Shown here one piece after another: positions 45,263 to 55,263 of a stretch of 64,000 bases of DNA. The notes under the pieces are model-generated. The model did no database searches. It saw only the letters and a list, made by a program, of their open reading frames with translations, and was not told the DNA's origin. The position numbers and the translations under genes are program-made. Every line of letters starts with the position of its first letter. Position 1 is the stretch's first letter. Source of the DNA: Sinomonas sp. R1AF57 (lineage in GTDB: Bacteria; Actinomycetota; Actinomycetes; Actinomycetales; Micrococcaceae); the NCBI RefSeq assembly GCF_002224485.1, contig NZ_CP022463.1, positions 2,110,239 through 2,174,238 of the forward strand, in the 5' to 3' direction.

Positions 45263-46696
45263 CTACAGCAGGCCCATCGGGTCGACCGGCGAGCCGTTGA
45301 GCCAGGTCTCGAAGTGCGAGTGGCAACCCGTCGAGTTCCCCGTGGTTCCGGAGTAGGCGATGAGCTGGCCCTGGCTCACGTACTGCCCGGGGCTCACCGC
45401 CACGGAGGTGTTGTGGTAGAAGACCGTGGTCAGCGAGTTCCCCTGGACCACACCGTGGGAGATCATCACGGTGTTCCCGCCGCCGTTGTTCAGCCAGCCC
45501 GCCGTCGTGACGGTGCCCGCCGCCGGCGCGTAGACGGGCGTCCCGCAGGGGGCCCCGAAGTCGATCCCGGTGTGCATGTAGCCGCCGGTGCCGTAGAAGT
45601 CGATCGATCCGGGCGGTGTGGCCCGCCAGCCGAACCCCGAGGTGATCGGGATGCCACGGAAGGGGTTCGCGAGGCCGAACGCGGACGGCGACCCCGGCTG
45701 GACGGCGTTGTCGCGCGCCGCCTGGGCAGCCGCCTCGGCCGCCGCCCTGGCCTGGCCTGCGGCGAGCGCGGCCTGGCGGGCCTCCTCGGCGCGCTGCTCG
45801 GCGATGCGGCGCTGCTCGGCCTCCCACGCCTCACGCAGCCTCCGGTCGCGCTCGGCGATCTCCGCTGCCACCTGGTCCTGCTGGGTCTTGAGGTCCGCGA
45901 TCTGCTTCTGGATGGCCGGCTTGGCGGCCTCGAGCTCCTTGCTCAGCCGCGAGGTGTCGTCAATCAGCTTGTCCACCGCGGCCTTCTTCGCCGCCGCGTC
46001 GTCCCGCGCGGCCTGCTCCTTGCGCAGCGCCTCGTCGGCGAGTGCCTTGAGCTCCTTGATCTCGGACTCGACCGCCGCGAGGCGCGCCTCGGAGTTGACG
46101 TTCGCGGCGCTCTGCTGGGAAAGCTGGGTCAGTGCCGCATTCTGGCTCTCCATGACCTGGTCGGCCAGGTCCAGCGAGCTCGTGAGGCTCCCGCCCTCTC
46201 CCGAGCCCAGCATGAGGCTGAGGTTCGACGGGACGCCGCCGGACATGTACGCCTCGCTCGCGATCTCGCCGATGAGCTTCTTGGTGCTGTCCATCTTGCC
46301 GCGGTCGGCCTCGATCTGGGCCGTGATCTTCGCCTTGTTCTGCTGGGCAGCGTCGACGCGCACGGCGAGGGCGTTGACCTCGTTGGTCGCGGCGGTGACG
46401 CGGGACTGGGCATCGAGCAGTGCCTGCTGCGCTCCGGGCAGCTGGCCCTGGTAGGTCGCGAGGTCCGCGGCGGTCTGGCGGATCCTGCCGTCGAGGAACT
46501 CGAGGTTCTGCTGGACCTCCTGCGCACGCTGGTTCAGCTGCGACTGCTTGTCGTCGAGGTCGTCGGCGATCGCCGCGGGCCCGGAGGCGCAGAGCCCCGC
46601 GAGGAGCGCGACGACGACGGCGGCGCCGGCCGCCCTGCGGCTCCTGCCGCCAGCCTGTGGCTGACGGACCCCCGGTCCCAGCGCGCGTTTGTGCAT
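45263..46696 (-). CDS. M23 peptidase with coiled coil, FtsEX-linked
   Basis: Secreted murein hydrolase or its activator (477 residues). A signal peptide ([18 protein letters not shown]) is followed by a long coiled coil (about 45-290) rich in Gln, Ala, Lys and Glu, then a LytM domain ([17 protein letters not shown], and GCHSHFE with zinc-binding His). This is the EnvC/RipC-like arrangement where FtsEX drives the coiled coil to activate cell-wall cutting in division. Its start lies 19 bases after ftsX. Both metal sites look intact. Confidence 0.9.
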   Translation of the reverse strand: MHKRALGPGVRQPQAGGRSRRAAGAAVVVALLAGLCASGPAAIADDLDDKQSQLNQRAQEVQQNLEFLDGRIRQTAADLATYQGQLPGAQQALLDAQSRVTAATNEVNALAVRVDAAQQNKAKITAQIEADRGKMDSTKKLIGEIASEAYMSGGVPSNLSLMLGSGEGGSLTSSLDLADQVMESQNAALTQLSQQSAANVNSEARLAAVESEIKELKALADEALRKEQAARDDAAAKKAAVDKLIDDTSRLSKELEAAKPAIQKQIADLKTQQDQVAAEIAERDRRLREAWEAEQRRIAEQRAEEARQAALAAGQARAAAEAAAQAARDNAVQPGSPSAFGLANPFRGIPITSGFGWRATPPGSIDFYGTGGYMHTGIDFGAPCGTPVYAPAAGTVTTAGWLNNGGGNTVMISHGVVQGNSLTTVFYHNTSVAVSPGQYVSQGQLIAYSGTTGNSTGCHSHFETWLNGSPVDPMGLL

Positions 46697-46715
46697 CCTC
46701 GTCCCTCCCAGCGGA

Positions 46716-47630
46716 CTAGACCTTGAGATACCGACGAAGGGTCAGCATCGACGACACACCCGCGAGCACGATCCCCAGCGCGATGAGCAGGGGGGCGAGC
46801 ACGAGGGTCTGGGACGGCGAGATGAACGCTGTCCCGGGGTACTGGGCCGTGAGCACGTCGCCCAGGAAGAACTTGGCGACCGCCCAAAGGGTCGCCGACG
46901 CAAGGACCGCCCCCACCACCGCGGCGATGACCCCCTCGAGGACGAACGGCAGCTGGATCATGAGCTTCGACGCGCCGACGAGGCGCATGATCCCGGTCTC
47001 GCGGCGTCTGCTGAATGCGGAGAGCCTGATGGTCGTGGCGATCAGCAGGATCGCGCACACGATCATGATGCCCGCGATGACGATGGCCACGAGCGAGGCG
47101 ACGTTCATGACCGAGAAGAGCCGCTCGAGGACCTCGCGCTGGTCGCTCACGAGCCGGACGCCCGGCCGCGAGGAGAAGGTCTCACTGATGATCTGGTACT
47201 TCTGGGGGTCCTTGAGGTTGACCCGGAACGAGGCCGGAAGCTGGTCCGGGGTCACCGAGTCGACGATCGGCGAGTTGGCGAACTGCTCCCGGTAGTGCTG
47301 GTACGCCTCGTCCTGCGACTCATAGTGGTAGTCGTTGACGTACTGCGCGACCGCAGGCGTCTCGAGCAGCTTCGTCAGGGCCGCCCGCTGGTCCTCCGTC
47401 ACGGCCCCCGAGGTGCATCCCGGCGCCTTGGCGGTTCCGTTGCAGAGGAAGATGGCCACCTGGACGCGGTCGTACCAGAAGCCCTTCATCTGGTTGATCT
47501 GGAGCTGGAGCATGCCGGCCGCGCCCACGAACGTGAGCGAGACGAACGTCACGAGGACCACGGAGACGACCATGGTCAGGTTGCGGCGGAGTCCACCGGC
47601 GATCTCGCCGAGGATGAATGCGGCCCTCAC
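46716..47630 (-). CDS. ftsX: Cell-division permease FtsX
   Basis: Four-helix membrane subunit of the FtsEX complex, 304 residues. A first membrane helix (residues 22-42), a large extracellular loop with conserved Cys and acidic patches (up to about 165), then three helices near the C-terminus. It transmits ATP hydrolysis by FtsE to the outside peptidase. The GTG overlaps the ftsE stop by four bases. Confidence 0.95.
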   Translation of the reverse strand: MRAAFILGEIAGGLRRNLTMVVSVVLVTFVSLTFVGAAGMLQLQINQMKGFWYDRVQVAIFLCNGTAKAPGCTSGAVTEDQRAALTKLLETPAVAQYVNDYHYESQDEAYQHYREQFANSPIVDSVTPDQLPASFRVNLKDPQKYQIISETFSSRPGVRLVSDQREVLERLFSVMNVASLVAIVIAGIMIVCAILLIATTIRLSAFSRRRETGIMRLVGASKLMIQLPFVLEGVIAAVVGAVLASATLWAVAKFFLGDVLTAQYPGTAFISPSQTLVLAPLLIALGIVLAGVSSMLTLRRYLKV

Positions 47631-48346
47631 TCCCCGCTCCCTTCCGCGGTGACGTGCGGGATCATCGAGGTGTACAGGGCCTTGGCCTCATCGCGCACCA
47701 CCTGGCCGTCGACGAGCTCGATGACGCGCTTGCGCATCGAGTTGACGATGTCGGTGTCATGGGTGGCCATCACGACCGTCGTGCCGTTCTGGTTGATCCT
47801 GTCGAGCACCGCCATGATCCCCTGGCTCGTGGTCGGGTCGAGGTTGCCGGTGGGCTCGTCTGCGAGGAGGATCCCGGGGCGGTTCACGACGGCGCGCGCG
47901 ATCGCCACGCGCTGCTGCTCGCCGCCGGAGAGCTCGTGGGGCATGCGGTGGCCCTTGCCCTCCAGGCCGACGGTCTTGAGGACCTCGGGCACAGCGTCCC
48001 GGATGATCGTCCGGCTCTTGCCGATCACCTGCATGGCGAAGGCCACGTTCGCGAAGACGGTCTTCTGGGGCAGCAGGCGGAAGTCCTGGAACACGACGCC
48101 GATACCCCGCCTCAGCCTGGGAATCCGCCAGCTCGGGAGCGTGGCGACGTTCTGGCCCGCGACGAACACCGCCCCGCTCGTGGCCCGGTCCTCACGCATC
48201 ACCAGCCGCAGGAAGGTGGACTTGCCGCTGCCGGAGGCGCCGACGAGGAACGCGAACTCCTCCCGCTCGATCTCGAGGCTCACGGAGTCGAGTGCCGGGC
48301 GGGCTTTCCGGTCGTAGACCTTCGTGACGTTCTCGAAGCGGATCAT
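47627..48346 (-). CDS. ftsE: Cell-division ATP-binding protein FtsE
   Basis: ATPase of the FtsEX complex (239 residues): Walker [10 protein letters not shown], signature [12 protein letters not shown], Walker [14 protein letters not shown]. The gene starts at the ATG 48344-48346. It normally follows prfB; here the 8-kb transport operon separates them, so it must use its own promoter. Confidence 0.95.
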   Translation of the reverse strand: MIRFENVTKVYDRKARPALDSVSLEIEREEFAFLVGASGSGKSTFLRLVMREDRATSGAVFVAGQNVATLPSWRIPRLRRGIGVVFQDFRLLPQKTVFANVAFAMQVIGKSRTIIRDAVPEVLKTVGLEGKGHRMPHELSGGEQQRVAIARAVVNRPGILLADEPTGNLDPTTSQGIMAVLDRINQNGTTVVMATHDTDIVNSMRKRVIELVDGQVVRDEAKALYTSMIPHVTAEGSGE

Positions 48347-48362
48347 CGGCTTTCCGGCCCGT

Positions 48363-48432
48363 GGACGCGCGCGTCCGACGCCCGGCGCACGGGCAAGGCT
48401 CGGGGGCAGAACGCGCCGGCTGCTCGACTATA
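48363..48432 (-). promoter_or_regulatory. ftsE promoter with palindrome in the leader
   Basis: TATAGT (complement 48427-48432) is a likely -10 for ftsE, with a leader of about 75 bases. The leader holds the perfect 14-base palindrome GGACGCGCGCGTCC (48363-48376), ending 16 bases before the ATG, where it could fold over the ribosome site. Confidence 0.4.
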
Positions 48433-48456
48433 ACCATGGGGTGGGCCGACACGCGG

Positions 48457-49464
48457 CTAACCCTTCGGCGTGTCGCCCTCGGCGACGCGCACTGCCTCTT
48501 CCGTCCTGACGCCGCGGCCGCCGAGTGTTGCGCGCGCGACGGACGCGGCGCCATTGGGCGTCATGACGATGGTGTAGTGGTTGGTGCCCGGGACCTCGCG
48601 GACCTCGATCGCCGGATAGGCCGCCCGCCAGCGCTCCATCGCCTCGTCCGGGTACAGCCGGGCAGGGTCGTCGAAGAATCCGCGTTCGGCGCGCAGGAAC
48701 ACTGCGGGGACGCGGAGCCGCTCGAGCGCGCTCAGAAGCACTGCGCCGCCGTAGAGGTCCTCGTTGCCGTCGGGGATCGCCGTGGGGACCGTGGAGGGGT
48801 GCAGGTGGGGCGCCTCGCCGTCGAGGTCGTAGCGGACGTAGTCCTCGACCTCTCGGGACCACGCGTGGGCGAACGCCGGATGCCCGCGCCAGTACTCCAG
48901 GTACGCCTCGGGACTCGCGAACTCCCTGGTCAGGCGCTCGAGGGTGGGCCCGAGGAGCGCCTCGAGCGCCTCGTCCCGCGTCATCCCCGGGGGCGCCTCG
49001 AGGGGGAAGCCGCCGTCCACGAGCACGAGCCGGTCGACGAGCTCGGCGTGCCGGTCGGCCAGGACGACGGACGCGAACGCACCCATCGAGTGGCCCACGA
49101 CGACGGCGGGCCGGTCCGCGCTCGCGCCGGCTGACCGGAGCACGGCGGCCAGGTCGTCGGCATGCTGGGCCATCCCGTACGGGCCGGGCAGCGAGCTGCT
49201 GCGCGCTCGCCCGCGCAGGTCCGGGGCGACCACGCGCTCGGGCGCCGTGCGCGCGGAGGCCGGGCCTCCGTCGTCGGCCGTGCGTGCGAGCAGTGCACGG
49301 GCGACGAAGGGCCACGCGAGATGCGAGGACGTGACCCCGTGCACCGCGAGGACGAGGGCAGACTCGCCCCGCCCTTCCTCATGCCCGCGCGACCACTCAC
49401 CGACCCGGAGGCGCCCGCCGCGCACGTCGACGTCGAAGGTGCGGTAGGCCAGCGTGTCAGTCAT
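48457..49464 (-). CDS. Alpha/beta hydrolase
   Basis: Serine hydrolase of about 335 residues. The nucleophile elbow is GHSMGAF and the catalytic His is in NHYTIVM; VLAVHGVTSSHLAW supplies the oxyanion hole. It is the last gene of the eight-gene transport operon, overlapping tetR by eight bases, with GAGAGGAC nine bases before the ATG (49462-49464). Probably hydrolyses an ester or amide, perhaps a CoA thioester or the imported compound; substrate unknown. Confidence 0.85.
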   Translation of the reverse strand: MTDTLAYRTFDVDVRGGRLRVGEWSRGHEEGRGESALVLAVHGVTSSHLAWPFVARALLARTADDGGPASARTAPERVVAPDLRGRARSSSLPGPYGMAQHADDLAAVLRSAGASADRPAVVVGHSMGAFASVVLADRHAELVDRLVLVDGGFPLEAPPGMTRDEALEALLGPTLERLTREFASPEAYLEYWRGHPAFAHAWSREVEDYVRYDLDGEAPHLHPSTVPTAIPDGNEDLYGGAVLLSALERLRVPAVFLRAERGFFDDPARLYPDEAMERWRAAYPAIEVREVPGTNHYTIVMTPNGAASVARATLGGRGVRTEEAVRVAEGDTPKG

Positions 49465-50119
49465 GCCGGACGTCCTCTCTGGGTGGGGCCGCTGGGGGCG
49501 GCGCGTCGGGCGCGAGGCCGCGCTGGATGAGGGCCATGAGCTCGTCGAGCACATGGTCGGGGATGTCGCGCGGCGCGCCGTCGGCCTCGCCGACCCCGCC
49601 CGCCTCCCAGAGGATGTACCGCATGCCGATGAGCTCGCCCATGCCCATGAGCGCCCACGCGGCGACCTCGGGATCCAGCGGGCGGACCTCTCCCGCGTCC
49701 TGCGCGGCGGCGAGGCCGTGGGCGTAGCTGCGGACGATCCGCTCGTAGTGCCGGCGCTGCGCGCCCGGGGAGACGAACTCGGCCTGCCGGATGATCCGGT
49801 AGAGGGCAGGGTGCTGCGCGGTGAAGCGGAAGAACGCCCGGAAGCCCTCCCGCTCCGCGTCGAACCGGTCCTCGGCGGTGCGGGCCGCCTCCGTCATGGC
49901 GTGGCGGACCCGCGCGTTGAGGTCGTTGACGACCTCGTCGAAGATCTCCTGCTTGCCGCCGAAGTACAGGTAGAAGGTGCCGAGGCCGATCCCCGCCTGC
50001 TCGGTGATCCTCACGATCGACGCGTCGTGGTAGCCGGCCGAGGCGAAGACATCCTCCGCCGCGGCGAGGAGGCGCGCCCGCGTGCGCGTCCCGCGGGCCG
50101 TGCGCGGCTGGGCGCTCAT
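49457..50119 (-). CDS. TetR-family regulator
   Basis: Repressor of 220 residues. The N-terminal DNA-binding domain has DASIVRITEQAGIGLGTFYL as its helix-turn-helix, and the rest is helical ligand domain. ATG overlaps the ligase stop by four bases, so it sits inside the operon it likely controls (autoregulation). Ligand may be the acyl-CoA product of the neighbouring ligase; this is inference. The AGGTTACGGAAAACCT repeat before livK is a candidate target. Confidence 0.88.
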   Translation of the reverse strand: MSAQPRTARGTRTRARLLAAAEDVFASAGYHDASIVRITEQAGIGLGTFYLYFGGKQEIFDEVVNDLNARVRHAMTEAARTAEDRFDAEREGFRAFFRFTAQHPALYRIIRQAEFVSPGAQRRHYERIVRSYAHGLAAAQDAGEVRPLDPEVAAWALMGMGELIGMRYILWEAGGVGEADGAPRDIPDHVLDELMALIQRGLAPDAPPPAAPPREDVRHD

Positions 50120-51678
50120 CGCGCGCCCTCCCCCGGCACCCGCAGGGCACGTGACTCGGCGCGCGCCCTGAGCCTGGCCCGGGCCGCCTTGTGGAGTCCC
50201 GTGCGGGGGATCTCCGCGACGAATTCGATGCTCCGGGGCACCTTGAACCGGGCGAGCACGCCGCGCAGGTGCTCTCTGAGCTCTTCGGCGTCAGTGGCGC
50301 AGCCGGGCCGCACGACGACGAACGCCGCTCCCGCCTCGCCCCAGCGCTCGTCCGGGACTCCGACGACGGCGGCGTCGGCCACCGCCGGATGCGCGAGGAG
50401 GGCCTGCTCGACCTCGGATGGAGAGACGTTCTCGCCGCCGGAGATGTAGAGGTCCTTGAGCCGGTCGACGACGCGCAGGAACCCCTCGGCGTCGCGCTCC
50501 ACGACGTCCCCCGTGCGCAGCCAGCCGTCGACGAGCACGCGGGCGGTCGCGGCCGGATCATCGAGGTACCCCGCGAAAACCCCCGGCCCCCGGACCCACA
50601 GCTCGCCGCGCGCAGGCCCGTCGAGAACGGCTCCCGTCGTTGGGTCGGCGACGGCGATGTCGACATGGGGGTACGGCGTCCCCGCGGATCCGACCCGGCG
50701 CAGGGCCTCCTCCGGGGCCAGGCACAGGACATTCGGGCCCGCCTCGGTGAGACCGTAGCCCTGGGTGAGGGCCACGCCGCGGGCATGCCACGTGCGCAGG
50801 AGCGGCGCGGGCATGGGCGCGCCGCCCACGACGGCGCGGCGCAGGCTCGTCAGGTCCGCCTCGCCGAACCCGGGGTGCTGGGACAGCATGAGGTAGTGGG
50901 CCGGGACCCCCATCATGGTGGTCACCCGGCGCTGGGCGATGAGCTTGAGGATGCGGGCGGCGTCGAACCCCCGTTCGAGCACGACCGTGGAGCCCGTCCA
51001 CCATGCCAGGAGCGCCAGGATGTTCCATCCCCCGACGTGGAACTGCGGCATGACGCACAGCACCACGTCCTCCCGGCTGACCTCCACGGTGCGGGAGAAC
51101 GAGAGGTTGGTCCAGAAGCAGTTCGCGTGGGTCAGGACCGCGGCCTTGGGCCGGCCCTCCGTGCCGGACGTGAAGACGATCAGGAGGGGGGCGTCGTCGG
51201 CCACCGCGGTACGGGGGACGGGTTCGCCGCGCGGCGGCAGGCTCCGCTCGATGCCTCCGCGGCCCGGCTCCGCGGTGGACGGGCGCACGGGCATCAGGGC
51301 CGCGGCCGCGCGGGCGAGGGCCTCGTGCTCCGGCTCGACGACGAACAGGACCGGCCCCGCGATCTCCAGCTGCTCGGCGAGCTCGCGCGGCGCGAGCCGC
51401 CACGAGAGCGGAACCAGGGCAAGCCCGGCCTTGGCGCACGCGAAGAAGAGCACGACCTGGTCCGCGCTGTTGCCCGTGAGCGTTGCGATGCGTTCGCCGG
51501 GCCGGTACCCGGCGCCGAGCAGGGCCGCTGCGAGCGCGGCCGCCCTGGCCTCGAGCTCGCCGTACGTGAGGGTGACGCCGCGGTCGTCCACGGCGGTCCG
51601 CTCGGGCATGCTGGACGCGCGGTCAGTGGTCCAGCGCCCCAGCGTGTGCAGCCCGTCGGCGGGTGCGGATCGGTTCAC
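50116..51678 (-). CDS. AMP-dependent acyl-CoA ligase
   Basis: Adenylate-forming enzyme (520 residues) that activates a carboxylic acid to its CoA thioester. Motifs: IVFTSGTEGRPKAAVLTH (P-loop), GYGLTEAGP, LYISGGENVSPSEVE and the C-terminal catalytic lysine in RTGLHK. It looks like a fatty or aromatic acid ligase of broad range. The GTG shares four bases with the livM stop and has GGAGG four bases upstream. As the ABC importer is in the same transcript, its acid is probably the imported substrate or a product of it. Confidence 0.9.
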   Translation of the reverse strand: MNRSAPADGLHTLGRWTTDRASSMPERTAVDDRGVTLTYGELEARAAALAAALLGAGYRPGERIATLTGNSADQVVLFFACAKAGLALVPLSWRLAPRELAEQLEIAGPVLFVVEPEHEALARAAAALMPVRPSTAEPGRGGIERSLPPRGEPVPRTAVADDAPLLIVFTSGTEGRPKAAVLTHANCFWTNLSFSRTVEVSREDVVLCVMPQFHVGGWNILALLAWWTGSTVVLERGFDAARILKLIAQRRVTTMMGVPAHYLMLSQHPGFGEADLTSLRRAVVGGAPMPAPLLRTWHARGVALTQGYGLTEAGPNVLCLAPEEALRRVGSAGTPYPHVDIAVADPTTGAVLDGPARGELWVRGPGVFAGYLDDPAATARVLVDGWLRTGDVVERDAEGFLRVVDRLKDLYISGGENVSPSEVEQALLAHPAVADAAVVGVPDERWGEAGAAFVVVRPGCATDAEELREHLRGVLARFKVPRSIEFVAEIPRTGLHKAARARLRARAESRALRVPGEGAR

Positions 51679-52793
51679 GCGTCCTCCAGGATCTTCTCGA
51701 GGCGCTCGGCGGGTTCGGGCGCACGGGTTCCCGCGCGGCGTCGTGCGCGCAGCCTGCCGGCGGCGCCGGCAATCCCGCCCGGCATGAAGAGCACGACAAG
51801 GATGAACAGCGTACCGAGGATGAACAGCGGTTCCGAGAGGGGAATCCGCAGCACCGGGGGCAGCTCCTTGACGGCCGGGGAGGCCGCGAACGCCGCGAGC
51901 CGCTGGTCCAGGAGCGTGTACAGGACTCCCCCGACGACCGCGCCCCAGCGGGACCCGACGCCGCCGAGCACCACCATGACCAGCAGCGTGATGGTGAGGT
52001 CCGTGGACACCGAGCGCGGCACGGCCCCCGACTGCAGGAGCAGGTACACCATGCCCGCGATCGAGGCGAGCGCCCCTCCGACTGTGAAGACGAGCAGCTT
52101 CGCGGGGAACGGGGTCAGCCCGAGCACGCGCACGCGCAGCTCGTTCTCGCGCACCGCCTCGGCGACATGCCCGGCACGGCTGCTCTGGATCCACAGCACC
52201 ACTGCGTAGACCAGCACGAGCGCCGCGAGAGCCAGCCAGTAGAGGTTGCGGGTGTTCACCACTCCGACGAGGCCCTCGGGGAGGTTCTGCGTGGCGAGGC
52301 TGAGCCCCTCGTCGCCGCCCGTCGCGTCGCCGGGGTTGCGGCGCACCAGCACGGAGCCGGCCTGGGCGAAGGCGAGCGTGACCATGGCGAAGGGGATGCC
52401 TCCCACGCGCAGGCTGATGCTCCCGACCGCGAGCGCGAGCACGATCGCGAGGACCAGGGCCAGCGCGGCTGCCGGGACGAGCGGCAGCCCGAGGTGGGCG
52501 AGGATCACGGCGAGGCCGTACACCCCGGCGCCGAAGGAGAGGGCATGGCCGAAGGAGAGCAGTCCCGCAGCCCCGAGCAGGAGGTGGTAGCTGAGGGCTG
52601 CGGCGGCCATCGCGAAGCACAGGGCGACCAGCTGGAGCGTGCCCGGGGTGTAGGTGGGTCCGGGGAGGACGCCCGGGAGGTCGATCGCGAAGAGCGGCAG
52701 GACGGCCAGTGCCAGGACAGCCGCCGCTCCCCCGGCCATCCGTGCCCACGGGAGCCGCCGGCGCTGTCCCGTCTGCGCCTGAGCCCCGCTCAT
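51675..52793 (-). CDS. livM: Branched-chain-type ABC transporter permease LivM
   Basis: Inner membrane subunit, 372 residues and about nine or ten hydrophobic segments; the LivM signature GAAGLLSFGHALSFGAGVYG follows the second segment. The C-terminal tail is basic and cytosolic. Overlaps livH and the ligase by four bases. Confidence 0.92.
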   Translation of the reverse strand: MSGAQAQTGQRRRLPWARMAGGAAAVLALAVLPLFAIDLPGVLPGPTYTPGTLQLVALCFAMAAAALSYHLLLGAAGLLSFGHALSFGAGVYGLAVILAHLGLPLVPAAALALVLAIVLALAVGSISLRVGGIPFAMVTLAFAQAGSVLVRRNPGDATGGDEGLSLATQNLPEGLVGVVNTRNLYWLALAALVLVYAVVLWIQSSRAGHVAEAVRENELRVRVLGLTPFPAKLLVFTVGGALASIAGMVYLLLQSGAVPRSVSTDLTITLLVMVVLGGVGSRWGAVVGGVLYTLLDQRLAAFAASPAVKELPPVLRIPLSEPLFILGTLFILVVLFMPGGIAGAAGRLRARRRAGTRAPEPAERLEKILEDA

Positions 52794-53662
52794 GACGCCG
52801 CCCCGAGGAGTCCGCGGGGCCGCACGAGGAGCACGACGGCGAGCGCGAGCACGACCACGAAATCACCGATCCCGAAGTAGAAGTTGGCGAACTGCTGGAG
52901 GACCGCGACCCCGACCGAGGCGATCGCCGCCCCCGTGAGCGAGCCGAGGCCGCCGATCACCGTGACGATGAAGGCGAAGATCAGGAGGGAGCCGCCCAGC
53001 AGCGGCGAGACATAGCCGAAGTAGTGGCTCGCGAGCACGCCGCCGAGCCCTGCCGCGGCGCCGCCGATCGCGAAGACGAGCGTGAAGGCCCGCCGCACGT
53101 CGATGCCCAGCGCCGTGACCATCGCCCGGTTCTCTACCCCGGCCCGGATGATGAGCCCGTAGCGGGTGCGCTTGAGGAACAGCACGAGTCCGGCCAGGAC
53201 GAGCGCGGCGCACAGGATCGCGACGAAGCGGTCGTTGGGGATCCTGGCCCCGAGGATGTCGGTCGTCTCCTCGAACCACCCCGGCCCGGAGATGTAGACG
53301 GCGTCGGTTCCCCAGATCCCGTCGAAGAGCGCCACTGTTGCAAGGGCAAGGCCCACCGTGACGAGCACCTGCTCGATGTGCCGCAGGTAGAGCGGCCTGA
53401 TGAGGACGAGCTCGGTCACCGCGGCGACCGCTGCGCCCGCCAGCACCCCCACGAGGAGTGACAGCGCGAAGGCGCCCCACGAGTCTGCCCCGAGCCTGCG
53501 CGCGGTCTCCCAGCCGAGGAAGGCGCCGAGCGTGAGGAAGGAACCGTGCGCGAAGTTGAGCACGCCCATGAGTCCGTAGATGAGGGACAGCCCGGAGGCG
53601 ACGAGGAAGTACAGCGCCCCCAGGCCCAGTCCTGTGACGAGCAGGAGGATGACGGTGCTCAT
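52790..53662 (-). CDS. livH: Branched-chain-type ABC transporter permease LivH
   Basis: Membrane subunit, 290 residues with about eight hydrophobic segments, beginning with the LivH motif GLSLIYGLMGVLNFAHGSF. Pairs with LivM to form the channel. Four-base overlaps with livF and livM point to strict coupling. Confidence 0.92.
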   Translation of the reverse strand: MSTVILLLVTGLGLGALYFLVASGLSLIYGLMGVLNFAHGSFLTLGAFLGWETARRLGADSWGAFALSLLVGVLAGAAVAAVTELVLIRPLYLRHIEQVLVTVGLALATVALFDGIWGTDAVYISGPGWFEETTDILGARIPNDRFVAILCAALVLAGLVLFLKRTRYGLIIRAGVENRAMVTALGIDVRRAFTLVFAIGGAAAGLGGVLASHYFGYVSPLLGGSLLIFAFIVTVIGGLGSLTGAAIASVGVAVLQQFANFYFGIGDFVVVLALAVVLLVRPRGLLGAAS

Positions 53663-54507
53663 GGCCGGGCCCCCTCGCCGGGGGACCTGGTGTACGACGC
53701 CGCGTGGGCACCCCGGGTGGGTGGGCGGCGCTCGTCGGGCGAGTGGGCGGCGTCGTGCCCGTGTCCCTCTGATCCCACGCCGAGGAGCCGACGGGTGAGC
53801 ACCTCGTCGTCGAGGAGCGCCCGTGCGTTGTCTGCGCGGTGCACCACCCTTCCGCCGGAGAGGACCACCACGCCGGCGGCGAGGCGGCGCACGACTGCGA
53901 GGTTCTGCTCGACGAGGAGGATGGGCACGGCCTGCGCGGCCGTCTCGAGCGCGGCGGCGACCTCCTGGACGACCTTGGGAGCGAGGCCCTTGGTCGGCTC
54001 GTCAACGAGGAGCACACGGTTCTCGTTCAGGAGCGCCCGTGCGAGGGCGACCATCTGCTGCTGCCCGCCTGAGAGGGTCCCGGCCGGCTGCTGGGCCCGC
54101 GCGACCAGATCCGGGAAGAGCGACTCGACGAACTCCCGGCGCTCGGCGGAGGCCTTGCCGCGGACCGCGAGCTGGAGGTTCTCGGCGACGGTGAGCTTCG
54201 AGAAGACCTCTCGGTCCTCCGGGACGTAGCCGACCCCGCGCTGGACGATCCGGTGGGTCGCCTCGCCGTCGATCCGCTCGCCGCCGAGGCTGACGCGTCC
54301 GGTGCGGCCGATGAGCCCGAGGACGGCCTTGAGCGTGCTCGTCTTGCCCACGCCGTTGCGCCCGAGGAGGGCGGTGACGCCGCTTGCCGGGACGGAGAAG
54401 CCCACGTCCTCCACGACCTGCTGGCCGCCGATGTGTGCGCGCAGGCCCTCGACCGTGAGGATGGGCGACGCCGACGGCCGCTCGGGCCGATCCGTTGCCG
54501 TGCTCAT
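53659..54507 (-). CDS. livF: ABC transporter ATP-binding protein LivF
   Basis: Second ATPase of the importer (282 residues), with Walker A GRNGVGKTST, the signature LSGGQQQMVALARAL and Walker B VLLVDEPTKGLAP. A His/Arg-rich tail of some 40 residues extends past the domain and is not typical of LivF. Confidence 0.9.
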   Translation of the reverse strand: MSTATDRPERPSASPILTVEGLRAHIGGQQVVEDVGFSVPASGVTALLGRNGVGKTSTLKAVLGLIGRTGRVSLGGERIDGEATHRIVQRGVGYVPEDREVFSKLTVAENLQLAVRGKASAERREFVESLFPDLVARAQQPAGTLSGGQQQMVALARALLNENRVLLVDEPTKGLAPKVVQEVAAALETAAQAVPILLVEQNLAVVRRLAAGVVVLSGGRVVHRADNARALLDDEVLTRRLLGVGSEGHGHDAAHSPDERRPPTRGAHAASYTRSPGEGARP

Positions 54508-55262
54508 ACCGGCTCCCCGAGGTAGGCGGCCTGGACGGTGCTGTCGGCCATGACGGCCTCCGGGGTTCCGATGGCAAGGAGCCGCCCGTGGTGCATGACG
54601 GCGACACGGTCTACGAGGCCGAGGACCACGTCCATGTGGTGCTCGACCATGAGCACGGTGGTCCCGCGATCCCGGTGGAGTCCCCGGATCACCTCGCTGA
54701 GCGCCCCCACGTCCCCTGAGCCGACGCCGGCCATGGGCTCGTCGAGGAGGACCACGCTCGGGTCGGTGGCGAGCATCATGGCGATCTCCACCTTCCGCTT
54801 GTCGCCGTGGGAAAGGTCGCCGGACCGGTGGTCCTCCTTGCCGGCGAGGCCCACCTCGGCGAGCCGTTCGCGGGCGGTTCGGGTCGCGGCGTCGTGCCTC
54901 CTGGGGAAGGCGAGGACCGAGAGGCTGCCGCCGAGCCGTGCCTGCGCGGCGAGCCGGACGTTCTCCAGGACGCTGAGCCCTTCGAACAGGCTCGACGTCT
55001 GGAACGTCCGCCCCAATCCGGCGCGGGCTCGGCGGTGCACCGCAAAGTGGGTGACGTCCTGGCCGTCCAGCAGCACCCGCCCGGCCGTGGGGCGGACGAG
55101 GCCAGAGAGGACGTTGAAGAGCGTGGTCTTGCCCGCACCGTTGGGGCCGATGACGCCGAGCATCTCGCCCTGCGCGACGCCGAACTCGACGTCCGCGAGG
55201 ATGCTCGCACCGCCGACGGCGAAGCCGAGGCCCTCGACGGCGAGGGCGGGATGGGCCGCCAC
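54504..55262 (-). CDS. livG: ABC transporter ATP-binding protein LivG
   Basis: First ATPase of the importer (252 residues), with Walker A GPNGAGKTTLFN and Walker B VVLLDEPMAGVGSGD. The signature motif reads LSHGDKRKVEIAM in place of LSGGQ, as is common in LivG. The GTG begins one base after the livK stop. Confidence 0.92.
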   Translation of the reverse strand: MAAHPALAVEGLGFAVGGASILADVEFGVAQGEMLGVIGPNGAGKTTLFNVLSGLVRPTAGRVLLDGQDVTHFAVHRRARAGLGRTFQTSSLFEGLSVLENVRLAAQARLGGSLSVLAFPRRHDAATRTARERLAEVGLAGKEDHRSGDLSHGDKRKVEIAMMLATDPSVVLLDEPMAGVGSGDVGALSEVIRGLHRDRGTTVLMVEHHMDVVLGLVDRVAVMHHGRLLAIGTPEAVMADSTVQAAYLGEPV

Positions 55263-55263
55263 G

